The notes: generated from the letters alone by a model not told the origin. 64,000 bases of DNA from Semisulcospira habei (GCA_036245525.1 BTPG01000008.1:26588009-26652008); one strand, 5' to 3'; counted from the stretch's first letter, positions 19,740 through 28,426 are shown. Numbers and translations are program-made.

Positions 19740-20054
19740 CCTGAGCCGGCCGGCCATGCTTCATCATTTAAAGCAAAGACCAGTTGTGGACCTTCCAAAC
19801 AGCTGACGATCAAATTCGGACCCTTCAGTTCAAATTCTGGTTTAACTTCTGGTCAACCCAAGAGTAGCTGTGGCAAGAGGAAGTCTGCAGACGCCCGTTC
19901 TGAGGAGGCGTCATCGTCAAACTGGAAACTGACACAGCAGTCCTCAGAGGTACAGAAGAGGGTGAATAGAGTGTATGCCTCGTTGAACAACCCACTGTTC
20001 TTCAAGTATGCCCACTTTCTGAAGGCTGTTGTGCCGACATTTGAATCGACCAAC
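19740..20054 (+). pseudogene. hAT-like transposase gene, part left of Polinton insertion
   Basis: An open frame running into the Polinton boundary. It is serine/lysine-rich, then encodes NNPLFFKYAHFLKAVVPTFE. The frame continues on the other side of the element at 38374. The position of the insertion is fixed by the ACCAAC duplication (20049-20054 and 38368-38373). Confidence 0.5.
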
Positions 20055-20288
20055 AGAGAAAGGAAGTATGAGTCCCGATAGACAATGAATTCAATAGAGC
20101 CGCATCAGTCATTAATTTACATCATTTTTTAATATCAAAATTTTGACCCCAATTTTACCCCCGTTAATTCTGAATCAACCCTTTGATTTTAAAAAACTGA
20201 CAAGCATGACTGATGCGGCCTTATTGATCTGATTATCTATCGGGACTCATACTTCCTTTCTCTATAACTATTGTCTCTGTCAATACCT
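20055..20288. repeat. Polinton left terminal inverted repeat
   Basis: Matches the reverse complement of 38134-38367 with about one mismatch seen by eye. It is itself an imperfect palindrome: the outer 28 bases (AGAGAAAGGAAGTATGAGTC and on) reappear inverted at about 20236-20262. Confidence 0.85.
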
Positions 20289-20525
20289 AATCATTTACCT
20301 GATCAAGTGATGCCAAGTGAAACTTAATACTTATTAACAAGTTGCAACTAACTTTTAGGAACCTGCAGAGGTAACCTTTAAGTGTGTTGCCATAAGAACT
20401 TATTAATTACTTACCCTAAGTTCTTACAAGTACTTACCCTAAGTTCTTACAACAACTTGACTTAAGTCACAACTTACTCGGTCAGATTTGTCAAGATACA
20501 AGGACAATAAAAAAACTTTTTTTTC

Positions 20526-21341
20526 TCAGTAATACTCTGGCGGTGGTGCAGATGGGGTTAAATAATCAGGTACAAGTGGTGTAAGTGGCATGGCATTTTT
20601 CTGTGAAGTGTATGACATTAATAAACGATTACCAAATCTGATTTTTATTTGTTTAAAAGATTGTGTAGTTTTTCTGTGGTTTCCTGAACACCGATCCTTT
20701 TTCCCCTCTGCTAAAAAACTAGCCTTTAGTTCTTCAACATTCACGGGAGATTGACTACGCATTTTATTTTGTATTTCAGATTTCTGTTTCTTGTAATTAT
20801 TTAAATCATCCTGGACCCGCTTAAATTCTTCATCATCAATAAAATTATCGTTCAATGCCTTACTGATAATAAGTTTCATACTGCTCAGCTTTGCACCAGC
20901 AAGCGTACTCAATGCTTCATGTTTCTGTAATTTCGTGTGAAACCTCTTGTTCAAGGCCTCCAAACCAAAGCAAGCCAGGCATGTAGCAACGCTAACACCT
21001 TCAACTGCTATTCCAGCCAAACTCCCAATTCCCGTGGCAAACAGAACAATACCTCCTACAGAACATCCAGCTGAAACTGCACCAATAGCCATAGAAGTGT
21101 TTTGAACAGAATTGAAAACAGTCTGGTACCTCCTTTTACATCTGGAGTACCTCGCCTCTTCACTTTCCAAATATTTAATTGCATCTGTAATATTATTTAA
21201 TCTGAATGCATCTGCCTGTAATGTTTTATCTGATGCAATTGGCACAGCTGTCACCTGTGGATCAGGCGCAAGTGTTGTTTTAGTCGTCACATTTGTTTCA
21301 GTCGGCTCAAGCGTCGGTAGTTGCGGATAGAAGTTTACCAT
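20526..21341 (-). CDS. Polinton membrane protein with PSAP-PPEY C-terminus
   Basis: 271 residues. A polar N-terminus is followed by one long hydrophobic region at about residues 83-130, rich in G/A/V and long enough for two membrane passes. Then comes a helical, charged stretch (about 145-215) that looks coiled-coil-like, with ALNDNFIDDEEFKRVQDDL. The protein ends SAPPPEYY: a PSAP tetrapeptide (263-266) directly followed by PPEY (267-270). In retroviruses and filoviruses such motifs bind TSG101 and Nedd4-type ligases; adenovirus protein VI also uses a PPxY. A role in membrane interaction or exit is inferred from this. The start follows an AAAAAAATG context like other genes of the element. Similar two-pass proteins occur, to my knowledge, in related invertebrate elements. 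Confidence 0.7.
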   Translation of the reverse strand: MVNFYPQLPTLEPTETNVTTKTTLAPDPQVTAVPIASDKTLQADAFRLNNITDAIKYLESEEARYSRCKRRYQTVFNSVQNTSMAIGAVSAGCSVGGIVLFATGIGSLAGIAVEGVSVATCLACFGLEALNKRFHTKLQKHEALSTLAGAKLSSMKLIISKALNDNFIDDEEFKRVQDDLNNYKKQKSEIQNKMRSQSPVNVEELKASFLAEGKKDRCSGNHRKTTQSFKQIKIRFGNRLLMSYTSQKNAMPLTPLVPDYLTPSAPPPEYY

Positions 21342-21371
21342 TTTTTTTATTCACAAATATTTTTTTTTTAT

Positions 21372-22259
21372 TTAATCAGCAATTACATTTTGCAACTCTT
21401 CAAAAGTATACAATTTGCTGGCATAATAAAATGCAACAAGATCAATGTGTTCAAGGTTTATGTAAGTTAGACGAACAAAAGTTGTTTTGTCGACCACCAC
21501 CTTGACAGCTGGAACACTGCTCGAAACATTAATAACATTATTTTTTGTAATAGCAATAAAGACCTTTGTTGATTCTGATACTGTGTCATTCCATGTAAGT
21601 TTAATTCCTTGTGCAATTTGAGCCTCTTTTGCAGAAGCAACAGATTTCATGATAATTTCAAATACTATTGTCACTTCTCTAGCCACGACTAAGCTTGCTG
21701 GCATAAACACAACAGAAGTATCTGATCTACCCTTTCTAGTTGTAAGAAGATACCGCCGTCTCTCATAATTTTCAACTTTCAGTTTTTCTCTGCTATTGTT
21801 GTCTGGGGCAAAACTTGGAACAAGGCTTACAATAAGCGGCCCCGAGTTAACAACCTTCCTAAACACTAAGGCACCTTCGTCATCAGTGTATACATAAGGA
21901 CTAATAAATTCAATCTTTATGTCCCAGTCAATTGTGGGTGGTGGAACAGGTACAGGTGAAACCACCCACTTATTTCCCACATGTATTAAGTTGTAAGGCG
22001 CATTATTTACAGGTGGAGTAGGTACAGTAACATCACGCAGCTGACCAAGTTTAGGAATCTGTTTTTCACCGTCTTTCATGTCAACAATTACTTTCCTCTT
22101 GTACATGCCATTTGAATCAAGTTCAAAACCATATATTTCTCCAATTTCTCCTTCCTTCTCAAAATCCTGTACGTCTGCCAAATCTTTCAACTCTGTTACT
22201 GGACACGCAACTGGTATGATTCTAGGCTTTGGACCAAGACCACTCATTTTTATAAACAA
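21372..22259 (-). CDS. Polinton uncharacterised protein, likely structural
   Basis: 295 residues, no recognised motif. The N-terminal half has a proline-rich linker (VSPVPVPPPTIDW); the C-terminal half is rich in short alternating hydrophobic stretches such as REVTIVFEIIM and VKVVVDKTTFVRLTYIN, which suggests beta structure. It is the middle gene of a three-gene minus-strand block with the PSAP/PPEY protein and the candidate penton, with 8-30 nt between genes. A virion role is inferred only from this context. A second ATG four codons in may be the true start. Confidence 0.5.
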   Translation of the reverse strand: MFIKMSGLGPKPRIIPVACPVTELKDLADVQDFEKEGEIGEIYGFELDSNGMYKRKVIVDMKDGEKQIPKLGQLRDVTVPTPPVNNAPYNLIHVGNKWVVSPVPVPPPTIDWDIKIEFISPYVYTDDEGALVFRKVVNSGPLIVSLVPSFAPDNNSREKLKVENYERRRYLLTTRKGRSDTSVVFMPASLVVAREVTIVFEIIMKSVASAKEAQIAQGIKLTWNDTVSESTKVFIAITKNNVINVSSSVPAVKVVVDKTTFVRLTYINLEHIDLVAFYYASKLYTFEELQNVIAD

Positions 22260-22267
22260 AAATAAAA

Positions 22268-22978
22268 TTATTTAATTTCCAACACAACACTAAAATCATG
22301 CATAAGAACTGGTTTGTCATCCTGATTAGTTACAGATATACTCAGTGACTCGAAGAAACTAGAACCTAATTTCTTAAACTGCAAATTAGGAAATCTAACA
22401 ACTACACTTTCACAATACGGAGCAGTTCCAGTAGGTAAGCATCTCAACAAAGTTGAAGGCTTTCCATTGTGAACATTCTCAGATGTGTTTAGTTCTTTCA
22501 AATAAACATTTAGCACTGCGTGTACTGACAAATTGACAGGACGTTTTCCAGTTATTTTAAGTTTTTTTATCTTCATTGTTATAATACCAAACTCAAATTC
22601 ATCAATATCATCTGATCTATACCAATCTTCATCAATATAAAATCCAAGTAAATATGCAAATCTATCTGAGATCTTTAACCAATCTTGTGTCGGAGATTCT
22701 AATGTAACAAGTAGGTTAGCTGGATTTAAAGTTGCTTTAATTTTAAAATTACTTTGAAACCATTCAGCTATAGTACAAAAGTCATAATACCCAGGCGGTA
22801 AAGCTTCCGTCTTACCACCAAAAATTACTTTATTATATATATCATCTTCTACATTAAACCATTTTACTGTGTAGAACATTTCATGGATAGCTACAGCCTT
22901 ACTACCATCACGATTATCAATCCCATTAGTTAACCACACTGGTTTGCTTGTGTCAAGATTTGTTAAGGTAATAAACAT
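22268..22978 (-). CDS. Polinton candidate minor capsid (penton-like) protein
   Basis: 236 residues. The arrangement of an N-terminal LTNLDTSKPVWL strand, a GYYDFCTIAEWFQ segment in the first third and a C-terminal SLSISVTNQDDKPVLMHDFS stretch ending in VVLEIK resembles single-jelly-roll penton proteins of Polintons and adintoviruses, where the G-Y-Y-x-F segment and the D-x-x-x-x-P turn near the C-terminus are typical. This is judged from pattern only. It starts 24 nt from the divergent gene at 23003, so the two probably share a promoter; the gap holds a TATAAAA-like box. Confidence 0.5.
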   Translation of the reverse strand: MFITLTNLDTSKPVWLTNGIDNRDGSKAVAIHEMFYTVKWFNVEDDIYNKVIFGGKTEALPPGYYDFCTIAEWFQSNFKIKATLNPANLLVTLESPTQDWLKISDRFAYLLGFYIDEDWYRSDDIDEFEFGIITMKIKKLKITGKRPVNLSVHAVLNVYLKELNTSENVHNGKPSTLLRCLPTGTAPYCESVVVRFPNLQFKKLGSSFFESLSISVTNQDDKPVLMHDFSVVLEIK

Positions 22979-23002
22979 TTTTATTATCTCATATAAAAAA
23001 GG
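22979..23002. promoter_or_regulatory. Probable bidirectional promoter, 24 nt
   Basis: The whole gap between two divergent start codons is AT-rich and contains CATATAAAAAAGG. Other genes of the element are preceded by AATAAAAATG-type sequences. Confidence 0.4.
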
Positions 23003-23974
23003 ATGGAATTTAAATCACCAACCATTACCACTACAAACGCATTTCAATTTAATGTGAATGCCAAATATAATGTTGCACCTACTTATGAACAGAAAATAAT
23101 TCAACTAAATCAGCTTGACATAGCTGTGTCTGACGCAAGCGTACAAGATCTATTTCAAGTCAAAGTACCGAATCCGTTTGACCATTACCTAAACCCTCCA
23201 ATAACAGATGACTCAACTGCAAGAAAGTGGTCTTCAAGTCCACTACAGATGTTTCAAAACCAACTCAATTTTGCCATACTATGTTCAACTACAGGCTGTG
23301 GTGTTTCATTCACAGACCATTTGAATCACTCAAACAAACTGATTAGGTCTGTGTATCGTTTTCACACTTACTACCAGCTTAGACGTATTCTGTCAGAACT
23401 TCATACACCACTGCCCACTGAATCCAGTTTCAACAGGTTTAACAACCCCATGGATATGAAAGCATTTGAACGCATCTGTAATGAGTTTAACATAAGCCCC
23501 AAGTATGACTTTACACAAAAACTTGATGATCACAATGGTATGGGTACATTGTATTACGCTATGAGTCACAGACAATACCCACAAGATTATTACCCTGGGT
23601 ACACTTCATTCTCATCAAAATCTGAAGTCTGGATAGGATCAATAGAGCAGAAGCAGACTAATGCGTGGACCACATTTATTTTAGATAAATCTGACGGGTT
23701 TACTCAAGCAGGAGTCGAGCGCGTCAATGAGTCTATCAGAACATATGTCTGGTGTTTACTAGGAGCACAATCACTAACAAAATCAAACATTTTGAATGGA
23801 AGTGGTAAATTTGAAGCACAAAAACAGTTTCTTGCAAATCTTGAAGATTCAATTAATTCAACAGTAGATCTCCCATCTAGCATACAACGCTACCAAGACG
23901 TACTCAGATATGCCAGATCAAAAGTTGACTTTGTAGTTGGCATCGGGTTATACATGTTACCATCTGACCTTTAA
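23003..23974 (+). CDS. Polinton conserved protein of unknown function
   Basis: 323 residues with no domain I can name. Distinct phrases are GFTQAGVERVNESIRTYVWC, QKQFLANLEDSINSTVDLPS and YARSKVDFVVGIGLYMLPSD at the very end. From general knowledge, similar proteins sit beside PolB and ATPase genes in repeats of cnidarians and molluscs, which suggests a core function, perhaps structural. It lacks a signal peptide or clear membrane segment. It is followed after 6 nt by the next + strand gene and starts divergent to the penton candidate. Confidence 0.6.
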   Translation: MEFKSPTITTTNAFQFNVNAKYNVAPTYEQKIIQLNQLDIAVSDASVQDLFQVKVPNPFDHYLNPPITDDSTARKWSSSPLQMFQNQLNFAILCSTTGCGVSFTDHLNHSNKLIRSVYRFHTYYQLRRILSELHTPLPTESSFNRFNNPMDMKAFERICNEFNISPKYDFTQKLDDHNGMGTLYYAMSHRQYPQDYYPGYTSFSSKSEVWIGSIEQKQTNAWTTFILDKSDGFTQAGVERVNESIRTYVWCLLGAQSLTKSNILNGSGKFEAQKQFLANLEDSINSTVDLPSSIQRYQDVLRYARSKVDFVVGIGLYMLPSDL

Positions 23975-23980
23975 CTCCAA

Positions 23981-24280
23981 ATGGGTACAATAACAAATTA
24001 TAATAATGAAATCATTGTTGCAGGTGTTGGTCAAAAATTAGGACTCAATCAATCTGTAAACTTGGGGGCCACAACCACACACGTACAGCCGTTAAAATCA
24101 TTACAGATGGTAACACCCCCGGCCCCAGCCCGGACTCCGGCCCCGGCCCTGGCCCCAACACCGGCACTCATACAAGCAGTAACCCCTACACCAACCCCTG
24201 ATACACATGAGTCAGAAAGAACTGCATTGGTAATAGGTCTAACAGGATTAGGGGTTTTACTTCTTTATCTGTTTCATTAA
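23981..24280 (+). CDS. Polinton small tail-anchored protein
   Basis: 99 residues: a short N-terminal part (GTITNYNNEIIVAGVGQKLG), a linker of Pro/Ala/Thr repeats, and a single hydrophobic C-terminal segment TALVIGLTGLGVLLLYLF, typical of a tail anchor. Its stop codon lies within the 15-bp duplication of a SINE-like insertion, so the gene remains intact although the element landed on its last codons. Its 3' end originally overlapped that of the convergent gene at 24687-25909. Confidence 0.6.
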   Translation: MGTITNYNNEIIVAGVGQKLGLNQSVNLGATTTHVQPLKSLQMVTPPAPARTPAPALAPTPALIQAVTPTPTPDTHESERTALVIGLTGLGVLLLYLFH

Positions 24281-24284
24281 ATAA

Positions 24285-24686
24285 TGATTGATTGATTGTA
24301 CATTGCTTAACGTCCCGACAGCAACAAGGCTTTCTCAGGACGTGCCTGCACTGCTTGTGAAAAAAAAAACAAAAAAACAACCAACTAAACAGAACATTGA
24401 ATGTATGTCGCCAGCCGGTCAAACACATTAAATAAACCTAACACATGGGGCCTAAATAAAGCTAAGACCATTTAGCAACACACATCCAATATCAAGAGCT
24501 ACAGGCAGTGCAGACAGTAGGGAGAGTTTAAAAAAGGCAAATACAGGTGAATGGACCTCGGGTAGACAGAAACACATGCCCCAGAATAGAGAGAAAACCC
24601 CACCCTGTGGGGCTGACCAGGGTGACCCTGGGAACTAAAAAATACCTAACCCCACCCAAGTCCCCCAGGGCAGACCCGGGTGGGGT
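24285..24686 (-). mobile_element. SINE-like retroposon copy A
   Basis: About 400 bp with 15-bp duplication TGTTTCATTAAATAA (24270-24284, 24687-24701). Read on the minus strand it ends in ACGTTAAGCAATGTACAATC followed by AATC repeats, the form of a 3' tail. Confidence 0.75.
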
Positions 24687-25108
24687 TGTTTCATTAAATA
24701 ACCCACCATCAACCCTCCTACTGTAACCAGAAAGACCCACACATGCTCTGCCATAAACCCAACTACCTTTGCTGTAGTAGTAATCAGCCAACTGACAACA
24801 GTGCCAATTATGCCAGGCAAAGCATCCATTGCTTTCAGAGCCAATTTTTTAAGCAAGTCTGATATGTGAGACAACTGTTTCTTTACCCACGTCTGTAAAT
24901 CTTTTGGGTCTGTTGGAGTCGGGGGGGCCGGGGTTGGTGGTGCCGGTGCCGAGGGTGCACCCCCACCACTGCCGGAAACAGCTAACACAGTACTAATAAT
25001 AAACCCAAGAGCTGTAATTAAACTAGCAATTGTGATACCCTGTTCTCTGAAAAGTGTTTTTAGTCTCTCAGCCAGAGTAGTGTCTTCGTGAAGTATTTTC
25101 TGAATAGT
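24635..25108 (-). pseudogene. Polinton membrane protein, C-terminal part after in-frame stop
   Basis: This stretch is in the same frame as 25109-25909 and directly follows its TAA. It encodes a helical segment with LFREQGITIASLITALGF (hydrophobic), a Gly/Pro/Ala linker, an amphipathic stretch (DLQTWVKKQLSHISDLLKKL) and two further hydrophobic segments (about 24760-24830 and 24705-24750). The natural C-terminus is replaced by codons read from the SINE-like insertion at 24285-24686. So the gene is damaged twice: by the stop at 25109-25111 and by the insertion at its 3' end. Confidence 0.6.
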
Positions 25109-25909
25109 TTATCTAATTCTGTTGACCTGTGATTTCAGTTTTTGTCTTCCAATACTAATTGTTTCTAACCGTCCTGATCTTTCTATCTGCAAATCATTTA
25201 ATCTGTGTTGGATTCTTTCTTTCATTTCTGTGTCAAGATTCCCATTGTCTGCTGTAGCCAATTTCTCTTTTTCACGTTCTATGTGTTTATCAAGCTCACC
25301 TAGTTTGGCAAGATTATTAACCATCTCACCTCTTATTGTCTGCAGTGATTTATCCAATCCCATAATCTCCCTCATTGACAAAGGTGGGTCATCTATTGTT
25401 TTCATAGCATCATTTATTTGTCCTTCAGTAAATGAGGTTTCTTGTATCACTGTGTTTGCTATTTCTGGTAGGCTTGTTACTGGTGCCATTTCAATCTCTT
25501 GCCCTGTTGGTAACTTTGTTTGCGTGTCGTGAAGAACACTAGCCAGTCTTGGCGTGACAGGAGACCCTCCAATTCCAAGATACCTTGCCAACCCAGAGTT
25601 ACCACCGACTTCACCTTTAATTGTACTTAAAGCCCTAAACTTAGAAGGATTATTTTTATGTGTTAGATATATTTTCCCTCTGTCTGTATTTACAAATAAG
25701 TGCCCTTTATCATATTCAAATTGATTAGGATCTATTACATCTGGGCGTGCTCCAACACTGTCATAAAATGAGTTTACTTTGTCTTTTAACAGTTCATGAT
25801 GCATACTACTACTACTAGTTACCATTCCAGTCATATCTGTGATACTGGTATCTGAGACATTCATGTCATCCATTTCAAAATCTTCATGATTAAATCCTCC
25901 CGCTGCCAT
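25109..25909 (-). CDS. Polinton protein with coiled coil and membrane tail, N-terminal part
   Basis: 266 residues to a TAA stop. The N-terminal half is acidic and polar; residues about 175-265 are heptad-like and strongly charged (MREIMGLDKSLQTIRGEMVN, then KLGELDKHIEREKEKL), a probable coiled coil. Because the frame stays open beyond the stop and encodes membrane segments that fit a single protein, the TAA is best read as a premature stop in a gene of about 420 codons. It starts divergent to the capsid candidate, with a 40-nt AT-rich gap. Function unknown; a membrane-associated virion or core protein is a guess. Confidence 0.55.
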   Translation of the reverse strand: MAAGGFNHEDFEMDDMNVSDTSITDMTGMVTSSSSMHHELLKDKVNSFYDSVGARPDVIDPNQFEYDKGHLFVNTDRGKIYLTHKNNPSKFRALSTIKGEVGGNSGLARYLGIGGSPVTPRLASVLHDTQTKLPTGQEIEMAPVTSLPEIANTVIQETSFTEGQINDAMKTIDDPPLSMREIMGLDKSLQTIRGEMVNNLAKLGELDKHIEREKEKLATADNGNLDTEMKERIQHRLNDLQIERSGRLETISIGRQKLKSQVNRIR

Positions 25910-25949
25910 TGTTTTATTAATTTATTATTTTTTATTGTGCATAATAAAA
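25910..25949. promoter_or_regulatory. Probable bidirectional promoter, 40 nt
   Basis: An AT-rich gap between the divergent starts at 25909 and 25950 that ends ATAATAAAAATG on the plus side. Confidence 0.35.
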
Positions 25950-27233
25950 ATGACACAGTCTTACGGATCAAAGTTAGACCCATACAGAAAACTACGTGAG
26001 CCTCTGGGTGTTAAGGCCATTAGACAATCAATCGTTATCACGAACAATCCAAGTACCATAGACCAGAACCAAACACTTACAGTCAAGTTTCCAAACCTAG
26101 GTCCCAGTGACGTTATTGTTCCTGGCACTGCACGCCTTGCATTTAATATTGAACTATCATCAGATGCAGATGTAAACAGAACACTGGTTGACAATCTTGG
26201 CAGAGCAATTGTTAGAACTATTAAAGTAAAACTTGAAGGACAGGAAGTGTTTAGTCTTGACGACTCAGATGTATTTTACTGTTACAAAGACCTTTGGCTC
26301 ACAAGAGAAGAACGAGAAGATCGTATTTACCAAGGCATACAGCCAGATAATGTTGGTAAACTTCGAATCAATGCTGGAGATAAATCAACGTCAGCAGCCA
26401 ATGATGTTATTATAGCTGAAACATATGGAACTAGATTTTACATTCCACTCGAGTTTGAAATCCTCACAGCTCATCTGCCTTATTATCAAGGGGCACTGAA
26501 TGACCGTCTGAGTTTTGAACTAACCTTCAATGACTACTCCAAAGTTATTAAATCATCTGATCTTAGTGCAACATACAAGATCTCTAACATTTCCTTAGAA
26601 TATGAAATTGTCACACACACTGAACTAGCCAGACTCATACAAAATCAGTATCAGTCAAGACTTCCAATTTATTATGACAGGGTGATTAGACATAGTTTAA
26701 TACCCAAAGACAAAAGCGACCCAATGTGGAACATAAACTTGAACACACCAGCTAGGTCACTGAAAGGTATTCTTATGTTGTTTGTTGAACCAGCAAATCC
26801 ATACAAACGGGATTCAGAAAAATTCTACAATCCTAAGATTACACACTTGTCCTGTACAATTGAAGGCCGCCCTAATCAAGTGTACGCGTCTGGAATGTTA
26901 CCTTATCAACACTATGACGAAACCACAAAGTATTTTGCGGGTGGAAGGATTAGAGATAAACCAGCAAACATTGCGTGCAAAGATCTACATCTGTATGACG
27001 TTAGGATTGGTCAATATCTTACAAACAAGTATGCACTTTGGTTAGACCTTCGTAGTACAGATGATGATTATCTTCATGGGTCAGGACGAACTGTCGAGAA
27101 TGGTAGTGATGGAATAACAATTCAGATACAAAAGAAGGTTGAAACTGCTGCAGCCATAAACATATATTTGTATCTAATTTATGACGCACAATTCAATATT
27201 GCAGACAGTAGACTGAGTGGACACATATATTAA
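25950..27233 (+). CDS. Polinton candidate major capsid protein
   Basis: About 427 residues from the ATG at 25950; an upstream in-frame ATG at 25935 is less likely because AATAAAAATG marks the others. The content suggests a beta-rich protein with many strands and a duplicated feel, such as TLTVKFPNLG and RAIVRTIKVKLEGQEVF in the first half, and LKGILMLFVEPANPY and THLSCTIEGRPNQVYASGML in the second. It ends near IYLYLIYDAQFNIAD. Its size, position next to the ATPase and lack of other candidates point to the double-jelly-roll capsid protein of Polinton-like viruses, but no catalytic motif can confirm this. It overlaps no neighbour by more than a few bases once the ATPase start is set at 27253. 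Confidence 0.5.
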   Translation: MTQSYGSKLDPYRKLREPLGVKAIRQSIVITNNPSTIDQNQTLTVKFPNLGPSDVIVPGTARLAFNIELSSDADVNRTLVDNLGRAIVRTIKVKLEGQEVFSLDDSDVFYCYKDLWLTREEREDRIYQGIQPDNVGKLRINAGDKSTSAANDVIIAETYGTRFYIPLEFEILTAHLPYYQGALNDRLSFELTFNDYSKVIKSSDLSATYKISNISLEYEIVTHTELARLIQNQYQSRLPIYYDRVIRHSLIPKDKSDPMWNINLNTPARSLKGILMLFVEPANPYKRDSEKFYNPKITHLSCTIEGRPNQVYASGMLPYQHYDETTKYFAGGRIRDKPANIACKDLHLYDVRIGQYLTNKYALWLDLRSTDDDYLHGSGRTVENGSDGITIQIQKKVETAAAINIYLYLIYDAQFNIADSRLSGHIY

Positions 27234-27252
27234 AATTATATTGTGTATTAAA

Positions 27253-27864
27253 ATGAACCTGAGCTTAATGACCCTTGACCCACACTGTGGCTTATTTGTT
27301 GGTGCCACAGGGTGTGGGAAAACTGAATTTGTTCTTAACCTATTACAAACAAGATACATACACCACTTTGAAAACATTGTCATATTTTGTCCTACTATTA
27401 AACACAACAAAGCTTATCACAACCGTTTATTCATTTGGACTGACAGCAACATATACTTAGTCGACCCTGAGAAAAAACTGAATGACTACCTACAATATTT
27501 TTACAAGCAATTTGAAGGACAGCCAACATTGTTTATTGTTGATGACTGCTCAGCAGAGAAAGACATTGTCAAGAAGAGAAACACTCTAGCAGAACTTGCT
27601 TTCAGTGGCAGACACGCAAATGTCAGTGTATGGATTCTCACTCAGAAATATAATGCTGTACTGAAAGATTTTCGAGAACAGTTAAAGTTTATCTGTTTGT
27701 TTTACTGCAAGGATCGTGACAGCTTTGAAGACTGTCTCAGAGAAAACGATGTCATCCCAAATAAGCATGAACGTGATGATGTAAAAAATAAACTGAAATC
27801 AACTAAGCATCTAAAGCTCATTTTAAAGACAGATCAGCCCACAGGGTATGGGTTAGTAAATTAA
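27253..27864 (+). CDS. Polinton packaging-type ATPase
   Basis: 203 residues from the ATG at 27253. Residues 17-24 are a Walker A loop, GATGCGKT, after a short strand; a Walker B strand LFIVDDCS lies near residues 93-100, and a sensor-like VSVWILTQKYNAVL follows. This layout is that of FtsK/HerA-type (A32-like) ATPases, which pump DNA into capsids in Polintons, virophages and nucleocytoplasmic large DNA viruses. Its short length fits the family's core. It lies immediately after the capsid candidate and shares its strand; the AT-rich TATTAAAATG context supports the start. Confidence 0.75.
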   Translation: MNLSLMTLDPHCGLFVGATGCGKTEFVLNLLQTRYIHHFENIVIFCPTIKHNKAYHNRLFIWTDSNIYLVDPEKKLNDYLQYFYKQFEGQPTLFIVDDCSAEKDIVKKRNTLAELAFSGRHANVSVWILTQKYNAVLKDFREQLKFICLFYCKDRDSFEDCLRENDVIPNKHERDDVKNKLKSTKHLKLILKTDQPTGYGLVN

Positions 27865-27892
27865 TTTTTGTTTTTTTAAAATAACAATATAA

Positions 27893-28426
27893 ATGAACCC
27901 TGATGAAATCTTTCTATTGAATGATATCAATGCTGTAGAGAACAAAGACTTAGACTCCAAAAAACAGCGTCTTTTGTCTGTGATTGTCTCAGGCAAGTCA
28001 AAGACTTATCTCGGGAAACAATACACAACAGAGGATATTGAATCTCTAAGCTCTGACGAACTAATCAAGCTTCATTCAAAATATGAGAACCACATTGCCT
28101 CACTAATGACTCGTGATTTAAGTCGATCTCTAGTATGTCTATACACAAAAGCAGTGAGTCACTTTCTACCTGTGGATAGTGACAGTCTTTCACACGACCT
28201 TGAAAGCAATCCTATTGTTTCAAGTTCAATTGGCAAATTAGCATGTGTCATGTTTTACAAGTTTGGAAATTACCTTGCTCCTGTCGTAACCCTTCTTGTT
28301 ACTGGGAGTCATATTGATTTTTCAAAAATAAATTTTACTGCAGAAGAAAATGGACGAAACCCAGACGACTCCACAACTGAACCCCGACCCTGTTTTGACA
28401 CAGGTTCAAACTGTGACGAAGACTAA
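27893..28426 (+). CDS. Polinton uncharacterised protein
   Basis: 177 residues, mostly helical in composition. An N-terminal polar part (LSVIVSGKSKTYLGKQYTTE) is followed by a moderately hydrophobic part around residues 120-145 (LACVMFYKFGNYLAPVVTLL), which could be a membrane segment. No motif is recognised. Start context TATAAATG. Its 3' end overlaps the next gene by 77 bp in another frame. Confidence 0.5.
   Translation: MNPDEIFLLNDINAVENKDLDSKKQRLLSVIVSGKSKTYLGKQYTTEDIESLSSDELIKLHSKYENHIASLMTRDLSRSLVCLYTKAVSHFLPVDSDSLSHDLESNPIVSSSIGKLACVMFYKFGNYLAPVVTLLVTGSHIDFSKINFTAEENGRNPDDSTTEPRPCFDTGSNCDED

Noticed and set aside
19320..19744. Two overlapping ORFs across the G-run
   Set aside because: Both depend on the G-run being open and have no recognisable domain; the region looks like a DIRS leader.
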